Shown here in pieces: positions 1 to 13,700 of a stretch of 64,000 bases of DNA (its first letter is position 1; the number at the start of each line of letters is the position of its first letter). This DNA comes from Anthopleura xanthogrammica (lineage: Eukaryota > Cnidaria > Anthozoa > Actiniaria > Actiniidae): the NCBI GenBank assembly GCA_964019055.1, contig OZ025217.1, positions 4,041,617-4,105,616 on the forward strand, read 5' to 3'. The position numbers were made by a program, and so were the translations under genes. The notes beneath the pieces are model-generated. The model was not told the origin of the DNA. It made no database searches and worked only from the letters and a program-made list of their open reading frames with translations.

Positions 1-3000
1 TTTGATCATGACACTGATGAAACTCAAGGCTGAAGGTATGTGGAACTCATAATAAAAGAATCAAGTTACTAACAGGAGCCTCTATATTGGGACATTAAAC
101 AGGAGTTGTGCTAAGATTTTTTCAGTCTGGCTCCTGGGACCCACATAACTACTCACATTTGGGTCCCAAGCATTGTGAGGAATCAGTCTTATTTTTCATG
201 AAAGTGCACTGTTTTTTAATTAATGTAGCACCATAGAGTTGACTCCATTTGAACAACCTCCCTTCAGCAACCACTTACTCCTCACCCAAAAGGTGGTTGC
301 TAATGAGGGAGTCAACTATAGGACACAAAAGTTGTTGTAGGAATGCACGCAATCTTAGATCTTTCCTATTGCATGCATCATCACATTGGTTTTTTTCAGT
401 GCCTCAAGAAATTATAATTTTGTAAAGTGTGTTTGAATCGTTAGGTAGAAAAATTCAGACAAGCATTTGCTAATTGTTATTTGTGTTTAGGGTCCTCTGA
501 AGCATCAGTAGCTACAGCATTCACCTTAGCATTCCTGTCCCAACTCCTACAGCAGTGCATATCCTCACTAGAACAAGATCCAGCTAACAAGAAGCTTAAC
601 TCAGCCAACACAAAGTTAACAAATGGCAAGACAAACCTGGATCACAACTTTATTGACAAAGAACATGAGCAGCTGAAAAAAGTCCGACAGCTCAAAAAAG
701 CTATCAAGACTCGCCGCAGAAGACAAAAGAGGAGAGACATGAGCAGTAGCTTGGACAGCTGTAGCGCTAGTGATAGTGATACAATAGAAATGGACAGCGG
801 TGACGAGAGTGACCTAAGTGAAGGGGGAATGGAGGAACTAGAAAGTGAGGATGAAGAAAGCGATGATGTTTATGTGGAGAGTGATTCTGAAGAAGAGAGT
901 AGCCTTACTAACAGTTCTTCTCCAAGAACTATGTTCTCCAAACAAGAGAAGAAGGAGCCCACAAAAGAGGCTTTGAATGGAAACTCCTTGACTGAGGCAG
1001 GGAAGTTGCTGACCCAGCAGATCATGAGGGACAATCTGATGTGCAAGAATGGGGTTGTATTTGGGAAGGTGATGCAGATTGATGCTAGTGATGTCAGTGA
1101 TGTAGAGACCGGTAAGTTATTTCCAATGTAGGGCAGTTATTGACTTGTTATCTCCCACACTGTCAGATTAACTAGTCCAATTTCCAGGAACCAGTTGAAT
1201 CTTATGCATCAAGTTTCAGCCTTGTGCAGATTTTTAAAAAAACTCTCTTAATATTTGTGCCTGAGTCCTCTGAATGTTTAAAGGCATTTTGTTGTACCAT
1301 CTGAATTTATAATTTCATTATAATTTACTATTTCCCAGAATGTTCTGTCCTGTCATGGGGAAAAAGAGAGGAATTTGAAGAACTTGCTGTAGTCCGAAGA
1401 TTACTCAATGAGAAGCTTTTGCCTGCCATAAAAGTCATGACTGACTGGCTTATTGTCAACCCTGACATCATTTCCACGTGTGTTGAGGTGGGTCTTGATG
1501 TGTATAGACTTGCAATACAAGCATAAACTTGTATTTATAAACAGCTTTTTACAGTAGTAGTATGGAAAGGCAATTAAACTCAAGGTCAACCAATCAGGAT
1601 TGAGGATTCGACCTCATATTTTGATTAGCATTTTTTATTATTTCTGCCAAGAGAATTTATGAAATGCAATTCTTCCTTCTTTAAATTAATCGTAACACTA
1701 GTTGAACTGATGGCGGAATATTATTTCAATCAACAAGAAAAGTCAACATTGTATACTCAGAAAAAGCTCGAATAATGCTAACCAAAAATAGTGACCAATA
1801 ATTCCTTTCGAGGAAGGCAATCAACTCAGCTGGTATAGAAGGGTGGAATGCTAGTCAGAGTCCTCCCCCCCCCCCCCCCAGACAATAGGCCATGAGAACC
1901 ATCTTGATTGATGAAATTTAATTCTGTTGCTTATTCTGTTACATTTTTCTAACAGTGTGATTTTACTGATGTCAGTGCTTCAATAGAAAATATTGTCTAT
2001 GGGAGGGTAGATCTTAGCAGACTTATTATGTTATTTTATATCTTTGATGTTATAGAGTTCTTCCCATCTTTGGTCCAAGATGGCATCTTTGTTGAACTTA
2101 CTGCCTTCATCAGAACAACTCAGAAGTACAGGTTAGTTTTAAAGAGACAGTAAGCCATCTTGTTTGGTGAAATTTAATTCTAGTCCTTTTACATTAATGG
2201 AAGTGGGCTAAATAGGTGGTGACGGTGATGGTGGTGGTGATGCTGATGATGATGAGGATGTTGATAGTGATGGTGATGGTGGTGGTGATGATGATGGTGG
2301 TGGTGATGATGATGATAGTGATGATGATGATGATGTTGATAGTGATGGTTATGCTGATGATGATGTTGATAGTGATGGTGATGATGATGTTGATAGTGAT
2401 GGTGATGATGATGATGATGTTGATAGTGATGGTGATGATGGTGATAGTGATGCTGATGTTGATAGTGATGATGATGTTGATAGTGATGGTGATGATGATG
2501 ATGATGTTGATAGTGATGGTGATGATGTTGATAGTGATGGTGATGATGATGTTGATAGTGATGGTGATGATGATGATGATGTTGATAGTGATGGTGATGA
2601 TGGTGATAGTGATGCTGATGATGATGTCGATAGTGATGGTGATGGTGATGTTGATAGTAATGGTGATGATGATGTTGATAGTGATGGTGATGATGATGTT
2701 GATAGTAATGGTGATGATGATGTTGATAGTGATGGTGATGATGTTGATAGTGATGGTGATGATGATGTTGATAGTGATGGTGATGATGTTGATGGTGATG
2801 ATGATGTTGATAGTGATGGTGATGATGGTGATAGTGATGGTGATGATGATGTTGATAGTGATGGTGATGGTGATGATGGTGATAGTGATGCTGATGATGA
2901 TGTTGATAGTGATGGTGATGATGTTGATAGTGATGGTGATGATGGTGATAGTGATGGTGATGATGATGTTGATAGTGATGGTGATGATGTTGATAGTGAT

Positions 3001-6000
3001 GGTGATGATGATGTTGATAGTGATGGTGATGATGTTGATGGTGGTGATGATGTTGATAGTGATGGTGATGATGGTGATAGTGATGGTGATGATGATGTTG
3101 ATAGTGATGGTGATGGTGATGATGTTGATAGTGATGGTGATGATGTTGATAGTGATGGTGATGATGGTGATAGTGATGGTGATGATGATGTTGATAGTGA
3201 TGGTGATGGTGATGATGTTGATAGTGATGGTGATGATGATGTTGATAGTGATGGTGATGATGTTGATGGTGATGATGATGTTGATAGTGATGGTGATGAT
3301 GTTGATAGTGATGGTGATGATGGTGATAGTGATGGTGATGATGATGTTGATAGTGATGGTGATGGTGATGATGTTGATAGTGATGGTGATGATGTTGATA
3401 GTGATGGTGATGATGGTGATAGTGATGGTGATGATGATGTTGATAGTGATGGTGATGGTGATGATGTTGATAGTGATGGTGATGATGATGTTGATAGTGA
3501 TGGTGATGATGTTGATAGTGATGGTGATGATGATGTTGATAGTGATGGTGATGATGATGTTGATAGTGATGGTGATGATGTTGATAGTGATGGTGATGAT
3601 GATGTTGATAGTGATGGTGATGATGTTGATAGTGATGCTGATGATGATGTTGATAGTGATGGTGATGATGATGTTGATAGTGATGGTGATGATGATGTTG
3701 ATAGTGATGGTGATGATGATGTTGATAGTGATGGTGATGCTGATGATGATGATGTTGATAGTGATGATGATGGTGATGATGATGATGATGTTGATAGTGA
3801 TGATGATGGTGATGCTGATGATGATGTTGATAGTGATGGTGATGCTGATGGTGTTGATGATGATGATGAAGGAAAAGAAGAAGATGAAGATGGTGATACA
3901 ATGATGACAACAATGACAACCAGTTTAGTGGTGATCATCATGATATGATAAACATGAATAATTGTTAACAGTGCAAGGAAAAGTTCCCAAGTCCTAGTTT
4001 AGATTTCAAACAACCCCTTTAGACCAATAAAGACTACCATATAATAAAAGATTTGGTATCTAAATTTGCCCTTAACATGTTTTATGAATTCCTCTTCAGC
4101 AACTGGAAAAAGCAATCTGTGGAAGGAAATAGTCGGCCAAGTGATGGATGAAAACTGGCAGCAAACGCATGCTCTTCCTGAAGATGTGTGTGTTTATGGA
4201 CTTGATCCACTGATGGAGATCCATAGTAAGATGAACATGTATTGGACAAGGCCCCCAAAAGAAGGCAGATGCTTGGAGGTAAGGGCAGCATACTAATATG
4301 AGGTGAGGTGAGGAGAGGAGAGGAGAGGAGAGAGAACATTTGGAATAACCTATATGTAGTTTAAATAGGACCTCTTTAGCTTCGCTGTTTGTTGTGCCCA
4401 TTTCAGACCATGTGATGCTACTCTTGGGAGTTGATTCTTTCATGCATAAATATTTTGATAAAAGAACATTTCTCAAGGGAATGTTATGTGGTCTGAAATG
4501 GACAATTTGCATACAAAGCACCAGGTTTATTGGGGACAATTAACCTAACTTTACTGTTGACTGTTTTCTAGACGATTATCAGGACTTTGAGTCTGAGGAA
4601 CTTTGGATTCAAGCTCTCAAGAATGAAGGTAAATTAAACATACTGATACTTGACTCTGTAGATTAATTTAGGGAGCGAGGCACCTTTTGATTTTTTGTCT
4701 ACCACTTATTCCTGTTTTCATCCTGAATACAGTACAGGCACATTTAAAACCTTCCAATTTTTAAAACACCTGAGCTACATGTAATCAAAGTCAGGGCATG
4801 GCTAACTCACAGATAGAATTTAGACTGATTCCATAAGTTGGTCCTAGTTCTCTCTGTTTAATTTTTTCACTCACAGGTCCTCATTAGTTGAGTGACCACC
4901 ACCCACAAATGAGCGAAAACTATGACTTTTAGAATCAGTCTAAAATTGAATTAAAATTTAGCATATTGCATTTTGCGGAGGGAGAAAAACCTGAGAACCC
5001 AGAGAAATACTCTTGAATCAAGGGAGAGAGAGACATAACAATGAAAACTATGCATGAAAACTATGCAAACTTACATATCATGCAGAGTCCAGAGATCGAA
5101 CTGAAGACCCCAGAGGCGAGAGCACTACCGCTACACCACCCTTAATTCCCGATTAAGAACCACTAACTAAAGAATGTGTTGAGTTGTGATGCAACATTTG
5201 AAAATTTTGACTTTTTGCTATTTCTCGTTCAAGGCATTAAAAACGTTTTCGTGGGATGAAAGTAACAAACTGTTTCTTGGTCCAAATCAGTTGGTAGAAA
5301 AAGAGAAGAAAGAAACTGAGATCTCTCTTCATGAGGTACAATATTGTTAAGTTTCTTATGCAAGCTTAGATAAGTCCTTCTTAATAAAGAGGGAATGAGT
5401 GTTTCTAGTTATGTGCACACTGTCAAGGATAGTAATAAACCTGAGTGCCAGTAAGCAATAATATTATTGATAGCAAGAGTTCCGACCACATCCACAAAAT
5501 ATCCATGAGAACTGTTTAATTGCACAGGGCTTTTCTTCATCGGAAGACATGAAATAAAATAGAATTTTAGGTTATAAATTTTCTTAGGAGTGATGACTCT
5601 CTTGCTCCCATGAAAATTGAGATGATATTCGAAATTCTATTGTGTAGGTCTATAGATAGCAATGCGTAGAGATCCCAGATTACATCACACTTTGCAATAA
5701 AAATATACTGGTCAGGTGTTATTACTACATGTACTCATTGTAAATGACATATCACAGTCTTACATGAGAACTACAACTCCCAAGATGCATAATTACTAAC
5801 AATGTCTCAAATGCAATTGATATTATTTGTAGGCGGCCAATCGTCGAACACAAGTAATGAAAACCATGGCTCACCGCAGAATGCAGGTAAACAATTCAAA
5901 CCTTCACATCTTTGAACGTGTCTTACAATATGAGTGTACATGAGTGTATGTCAAAATATTCAAATGGGTTTGTACTCCGAGGATGCTTATATATTTTTTT

Positions 6001-7727
6001 ATGATGGTATTTCAGTCTGAAGTGAGCAAGCTGGAAAAGTCACTGAAATCGGCTCCTAAAGGAACTACAGCATACTTAGTGCCAGATGCCCCAGCCCTGT
6101 GCTCTCAGCTCCATCTCATTCGTAGGTTGATAAACATGGAAAAGTTTTTGATGATCATACCAGTCCAAGGTAAGATGATTATAGGATCCTGCTGTTAATA
6201 GCTTGTAATTCCAATCAAAATTATTGAAACTGTCTGTCCATGAGGTTTAGGTGGCTCATAATACTTGCCATGCTCGGCTTGCTTAGTTTCATATTCATTC
6301 AACAAGAACAGAAAGGCCATAGTCTCCAGTTATCAATACCCAGAAACAACCTCAGGACACAATTACCTCACTGTCAGCACTCATGATGGTCTTTCTCATT
6401 TTTTTAATTTTTTTGATGATTTTAGTGATTGAAGCCCTTGACAGTCTTAAGAAGCATGATACTGGAGCCAGGGAGTCCATTAAGTATCTGGAAGGAGAGT
6501 TCAAGAAGGGTAACAGGCAAGTAATCACAGAAGTTGGTGACTATTCTTTGGGTGGAATCACATGACTCAAAATAACAATGAAACAGCAGCCATGTTGGTT
6601 GCTTTAACAAGAAAAAGATAATGAGTAATGCTTTGTTATCGTCAACCAACATGGCTGTTATGATGTAACATGCACACCAAGAATATATAAAAGCTTTGTG
6701 ATACAAAGCGCAGCTTGAGGATACTAACAGAATATGAAGCTGTAACAGTTAAAAGATATCAAGTCCATCAATAGTTATCAAGAGGTTGAAACATGTAACA
6801 TGTAACATGTAACATGTATCTACCCATAATCCTTGTCAGCCCCAGATTTGTAGGTTTTCAGGTAACTAACTTCATTGAAATAGGTATCTAGATATAGTTA
6901 CAGTTGGATAGACATTACTCTAGACAAGTACATATACAGCTATTTTAAAAAAAAGGTTGGTGAAGGTTTTGTTGCTTGTTGCATGTTGCTTGTTGCTTGT
7001 TGCTTGTTGCATGTTGCTTGTTGCATGTTGCATGTTGCATGTTGCTTGTTGCATGTTGCTTGTTGCTTGTTGCATGTTGCATGTTGCTTGTTGCTTGTTG
7101 CATGTTGCTTGTTGCTTGTTGCTTGTTGCATGTTGCTTGTTGCTTGTTGCATGTTGCTTGTTGCATGTTACTTGTTGCTTGTTGCTTGTTGCTTTTTGCA
7201 TGTTGCTTGTTGCATGTTGCTTGTTGCTTGTTGCATGTTGCTTGTTGCTTGTTGCTTGTTGCATGTTGCTTGTTGCTTGTTGCTTTTTGCATGTTGCTTG
7301 TTGCATGTTGCTTGTTGCTTGTTGCATGTTGCTTGTTGCTTGTTGCATGTTGCTTGTTGCATGTTGCTTGTTGCTTGTTGCATGTTGCTTGTTGCTTGTT
7401 GCATGTTGCTTGTTGCTTGTTGCTTGTTGCATGTTGCATGTTGCATGTTGCATGTTGCTTGTTGCTTGTTGCATGTTGCATGTTGCATGTTGCATGTTGC
7501 TTGTTGCATGTTGCTTGTTGCATACTAAGCCCAAAATGCAGTATGGGTGATGTGAATTCAAGCATCAAAAGGTCACAACAATATGGGATTGTCCCAAACT
7601 TTGTCTGCAGGTTTTTCCAGCATATTTTCTTCTGTGCAGACATTATTTACATATGAATATAATGCATTTCAAGCTTGGTAAGCAGCATGCAATATGCAAC
7701 AAAACCTTCACCAACCTTTTGTATAAT

Positions 7728-7758
<31 letters not shown>

Positions 7759-10700
7759 TTATTTTTTCAAATTAAATTAAATAATTACAGTTGTTGCACA
7801 ACTTGCTGATAGCTTTGCTAATCTAGGCAGGTTGTAGAATAGTTATGAAATGAAATGAAAACTGTAATAATTAATAGCTGAAGTCAGGTAATGTATATAA
7901 TAGCTGTATACAAGCTATTGTGTTGTGTGCTTTGTTTGATATGTAATATCTCTGGTATTCTAGGTGGATCAAAGCACAGAAGGACAACGAGACGGTGGAG
8001 TCAAACAAGAAACGTGGACGATACGATGATGTTGCGATCTGGTAAGTAAGACCTGTACATTCCTCAATCGACAGTTAGCCATTCCGTGGTTGAGGAAAAA
8101 AACTGGGTCGAGTTGCAGTGCAGTGCATTGTGGGACTGTATTAGGGGACATACTGTATTTCCATGATGGTGTCTATTTCGTCCCCTAAAAAGGTTCCGCA
8201 GTGCACTGCAATGTTAACTCGACCCAGTTTTTTCCTCAAACTCGGAATGGATAATAGGCCTGTTATTCTTAATTACAAAATACTATAACGCACTGGTGGA
8301 TTGTTGATAGTCGTCATGTGCGTAGTGGGTATAGTAATGTGCGCAGCTTTATTTATATTATTATAATATTAATATTATTTATTATAATAATTATATTCTA
8401 TTAATTTTTGTGAGTAAAAAGCATCATCTTAAATGGCATGATATCTTTAGAATACAGCATTTAACTACTTTATTACAAAGTTACACTTTTGGTATCTCGG
8501 TGTATGTATGGATGTGATGTGCGTATTGCTAGGTAGGATGTTTATTGGATAGGAAATAGAGATAGAAAGATATCTGAAATTATCTACATAATATAAAGAA
8601 AGAAAGGTGGTCAAAATAGGATAAACTAGAAACAACGGGCAAGAGAGACTACTGGAAGCACAGATATGCATGACTCAGTTTAGTTCAAAAGTTGGACGTT
8701 TGTATGCAAGGGTTAAATCCCATTTATTATTATTTAATTAGTATTTTTTTGACGCACTGGAGGCTTACAGTGTAGATCATTAGACACGAAAGAATGGTAG
8801 TAGTAGTAGTTGCACCTTTTTATTGGGTAATCCTCACAGTGGAGTATATTAGATAAACATATTCTATACAACGTTCTTCGTATAGTTGTAATAGTTTTGT
8901 ATTAGGAGAACCCGACATTCTTTTCGAGTAGCATTGTTTTCAAAAAATATGGCTTCGAGTCGAGGTTATGTTCAATTAACATAGTCGATGTATGGGAATA
9001 ACGAGCCTTAAGCCTCGATTTGAAGTAAATATGCGTTTATTTGCGCAATTTCCTAATGGATTTGAGGATCGCTTAACAAACTAAGCTTTCCTGTTGCCTT
9101 TCCAAACAAAATTTTCCACAACGAATCGGGAGAAAAATCTATTGTTTTTCCTTATGGTTTCATTATGCCTCTGGGCTGTATAAAGAAATATTTAGAATTC
9201 ATGTCAAAACCATATTTATTAGAAGGAGACGGTGCGTAAAAACAAAAGTATCATCTGATATCATTCTTTACTGTAAAATACCGCCTGAGCGCAGGGAGAA
9301 AAACATCAAGTGCAAGTATTAATTTCGCGGCTCCAAACCACGACCTCCCGCACGCTAATAGTACCTAAACCACTAGACCACACTAGCGGCGCCTCGTTCA
9401 ATTGCTTGTAATTTAGCAGCAAAGCTTGTTTACACTTGATTACCTGCCAAAGATTATTTGCGCCTTCTCGTGCGCATTAATGAATTTCCTGATATTTTCT
9501 TTTCGTTTCATTATCCTTGATTTATGCCTTAAGCTTGAATCATATGGCAGTGTTATTAAAGCCTTTCGTGTCTTCAGCGACTATTCTTTGTGCGGTACTT
9601 AAAAAACTAGACAAGAGGGTGACTGAAACTAAAAAGCCCCGCTAAAAAAAAAACCTGAATAAAGATTGTTTAATAATAAATGGTCGCCCATAAGAGGGTA
9701 GTTGCAAAACCCAAAGATATTTAATCAGGCTCATTGAACTTGAGTCCGCCCTTTGTGTGGCGGGAACATGGCAAATGCACTTCATTCACTGGCAAGATGA
9801 TTTGAAAAGAAAACTATAGAGGTTGTTTAATAATAGATGTCTGTATAAGAGATGCTTGCTTAAATCCAGAGATTGAACTATACAGTAGTATCGTTGTACT
9901 TGAGTTCGGTTGGTTGCAGCAATTGCTTTTTCTCTCTACCTTAGACCACTTTTGACTGACCACATTGATGGTTTTGAGTATTGACTTAAGACACCTGCTA
10001 CAATTCATTACAGAGCGAACTCCATTGTCTGTCAACAAGTTAATGGAATGCTTTCATTGGAAAGCTAATTTTAGTGATTGACAGAGAAAAGGAGCTTTTT
10101 TCTTAATCAACTCATTACCACAGCCAGACTTGAAGGCTCGGGAGAAAAGTGTCGAAGGAAAAACCTTTTTTTCAACTCTTTAAACCTAAGTTAGCATTGT
10201 AAGCAAGTTACTGTGGGTTCTTAGGGCGTTCAACAACTGAAGGGCCATCTGTACCTCTTCGTTTTAAGACCCTGAACTATATCGTCATTTTTTTCTTCAA
10301 AAGTTATTAGTCATATAGGCACAGTTCTCAGCGTGATTAAGGTTTGGTTAACTCAAGTTAGTGAGGTAGGCATTATGTCTAGGTTATTTTGAGCTACGAA
10401 CAAAGTAGTCTTATGTGTGCACGCAATAGACCCTACAAGCAAGCTGTTTAAACATTTGTTTACATCGTTGTTCTAATCTGTTTGTTTTGTTCTCTACTAT
10501 TGTGTTACTTTAGCAAATTATGAAACTTTTGCGACATAACGCGCGCGCTCTGATTAGCTGGTTACCGTGTTTATCTCAAATGACAGAGTGAACATGTTTT
10601 CGCAAAATTGTGAAAAAATATTTTATAACAACAATATAAAACGGCTACTTTTGTCTCTGTGCTAGGACATAATCAATATAAACTCTCTAGGAAGTCTAGA

Positions 10701-13700
10701 GTACCAGTGGCGTGGCGTCGCCCCCCCCCCCTAAAGTTTTCGGGTCGAGCCTTTTTTTTCTTTGATGTATGATGTCAATGCTACTGGCGTAGGGAGAGGA
10801 GCGACCACGTGCCCCCCAAAATTTTTTGGCGTAATTAGTTTTTATTCTAGGTGCCCCCCCCCCTCTCAGATACTGGGTCCTCGCTACGCCACTGTAGAGC
10901 ACTCAAAAAGTAAGAGAACATCTTGGCTACACCTTGTGTTCCTGAGCCTGCTTCTCTCATGTTCTAGAGCTTCCAGCGTGTTTCAATATACGCTGTGTTT
11001 GTGTATCACAGTATAGACACGCGCGCGCTATTTATTTATATTACTTAGTCGAAACACCATGCCAACTGAAAAAAATCTTTTTTTCATTTTCTCTCGTTCT
11101 ATTTTATCCACTTTCCATTCAGTTTTCATTACTCATTAAGGATTGTTTTCCGCATCACAACATTCTCAGGTTTGTCTCTTAAGATCATGACGGACAGGTT
11201 TTGCCCGTTTTAACAACCATAAACTCGGATCTGATTCTTCATTAGACATTCAGTGGCCAAACTCAGGAGTCGGCTTATTATATATAGATACGATTGCATT
11301 TCCTTTCCTTTTTTTGATCTATCCTTATTACCCATCATTTCTAATGTGTATTTCAGTCCTCGCCTTGAAACTTTATTCATTAAGTCGTTGACATAGATAT
11401 GTATTTCTATTTACCCTGACTACTAGGGGAAAAAAAACTCGACGACCGAGGTATTTAACCATCCTACTGGTGCTCTATCGATCGTTATTTGTTTTAAGGA
11501 TAAACACCCGCTAAAGTTAAGAAAGCTGCTTTTAATTTGTTAGTGTCGGATCGTGTGGCTTAATAGTCGTTGTTTACTAGAGGAATAGATGTAATGTTTT
11601 GTAAAAGTTCTTTGTGTGAATTACACGTAACACAAGAGATTGGCAAAATAAAAAATAACAAAGGAATCGATCACTTGGTTTCTTTGGCAAAAAAACAACG
11701 GGCTCAGGTCCTTGAAACTAATTATTGTCGACTAGTTTATTTTCGTAATGAGTCAGTTGTGAGATAAAGAATAGTTGATTTGATTATATACTTTTGTATG
11801 AAGTAAATTTCAAGATTATCTTTTAACAAACACCCACGTATGAATATTTGAACAAAAGCTACGGGTGGTTCCCGTTTATAGTACAAAAGAGGGCATTGTA
11901 GTTTGCGGATTAAGACAATACAGTCTTGCGCTAGAACCACATGGTTGAAACGTGACTTATTGTCGATTGAAGCAGCGATCGCCTCAAGCCTTGGTTTCCA
12001 ATCAGTCAGTCAGCATCAGAAAGAGTGATATGAAGACCATTTCTAGTTCTGAGTATTTTGGAAAAGTAATTTAGATAGCTCTTTTATTATGAGAGATTTG
12101 ACTAAGAACCTCACGTACTGTAGCATTGAAGTGCTTTTCTTTATCTTCGTATTTTCTCTTCAATTTCATTTCCTCATGATTATGGAAAATAAACCAAAGA
12201 AAGAACGAAGAAGAAAAACAGAAACAGAAATAAAAACGAAAATAAGTCAGCCTAGAACGATTAAGAATTAACCAAACATTTATCAATTATTTATTACTTC
12301 TCCTTAAAATAGCCATTCTTATATAATTTCAGTTAATATAAAAATAGTCGCCGAGTTTAATCCCTGTTATTAACGACCTCGTGATCTCTAATGGCCATTT
12401 TCGCGAGCAACATTTATCAACTGTCGGTCAAATATTTTGAAAAAGATTTCTAAACATCCAGTCAAAATTTTGCGTGACTAAAGCCAGAATGCTCCCATTC
12501 CAAGCTCGTGGTGTAAACATGGTAAAAATAGTAACCGTCCTTATTAAAAATAGCTTAAGTGTTCAAAGATTTAGGCTTCTGGCCCGCCTGGCATGTAAAC
12601 ATCTTAAGAAAGGAAGTCAGAGATGAGAATAATAAACATGGCGATAACCACCCTGTTTTTTTTCTTTAATGGAAAATAAATGTAATCTTCTTCCCACATC
12701 AGGGTAGAGTATTTGTTATTATAATCTTGCCAAAAATCCTTTTTCTTCCTGTGTTTTAAAATACAATACCTTATTAAGTTGCAAACTCACTGTGATAGCA
12801 GTAAGTGTTTTGTTTATTCAAGGACTGAACCGCGATGGAACACTATGTTAATTATGACCCAGGAGACCACGTGGGGGAAGTGCGAGGGTGTTTATGAGAG
12901 GGAATAGATTTAAACACGAATATTCGTTTTGTAATAAAGAGTTTGTTCGGTCTCTCCCTTGATACGAGCTCTGGTTTTCTTCTTCGCTCAAAACCCAACA
13001 CCGACGCTAAATTCCAATTTGATCAGTGAGTTATTCGTGCCCAGACTTAGACCAGCCCAGAGGTTGTTTCAGGGTTATATCAGTGTGTTACCCGTGCCCT
13101 GACTTTGATCAGCCGAGAGCTTTTTTCATGGTATCGATAACATTTGAAAGTTTGAAGGTGTCTGGTTAAAAATGTGAAACCCCTGCGGGAGTGGGCTCAT
13201 GGGTGTATTTTGTCTATATATTCTTTTATCATTGGAGCGTTAATGTGGGTTATCTTGGCGTCGTCAACCACTTACTGACTATTTACGATCAGTATAAGCC
13301 CATTCCCCAACCATTACCAAGCATTCATATATTATCAATGACGTTGGTCACTGTAGGTAGTCCAAAGCTGTTATCTTGAAAATGAATGTACATTCTGGCT
13401 TAGTAGAGTTGATTTAAGTGCGTCCTTTGTCACCCCCTCAGCGATGAATATTGAAAAGAAACATTCAAACACTACCCGCTAGACTGATGGTATTGCCCGC
13501 AGACATTACGTTGAAGACTAGTGAATCTATTTGACTTTAGTTATCAAATGTGATATATATATATTATTATTATCATATTATTAAATGTGATATAGAGCTC
13601 GACCGGAAATTTGAAGAATAGTGAATTTTTTTTTGCTTTTTTTTTTTATTCACTATTTGCGGCTGTTCTTTTATTTATTTGTTTATTTTTCAAAACTAGT

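Noticed and set aside
2189..3941. Three overlapping 530 to 576 codon open frames (His/Tyr-, Met/Val- and Ser/Pro-rich)
   Set aside because: They are frames of one GAT satellite inside an SMG5 intron. Their length comes from the lack of stop triplets in the repeat; there is no non-repetitive coding sequence or splice context.
6920..7656. Long open frames on both strands encoding QQATSNM or LLVACC repeats
   Set aside because: Periodic translation of the 7-bp satellite in all frames; 7 is not a multiple of 3, so every frame cycles through the same words.
10696..11016. Open frames on both strands near 10.7 to 11.0 kb
   Set aside because: They fall in an inverted-repeat element with C homopolymers and show no recognisable domain.
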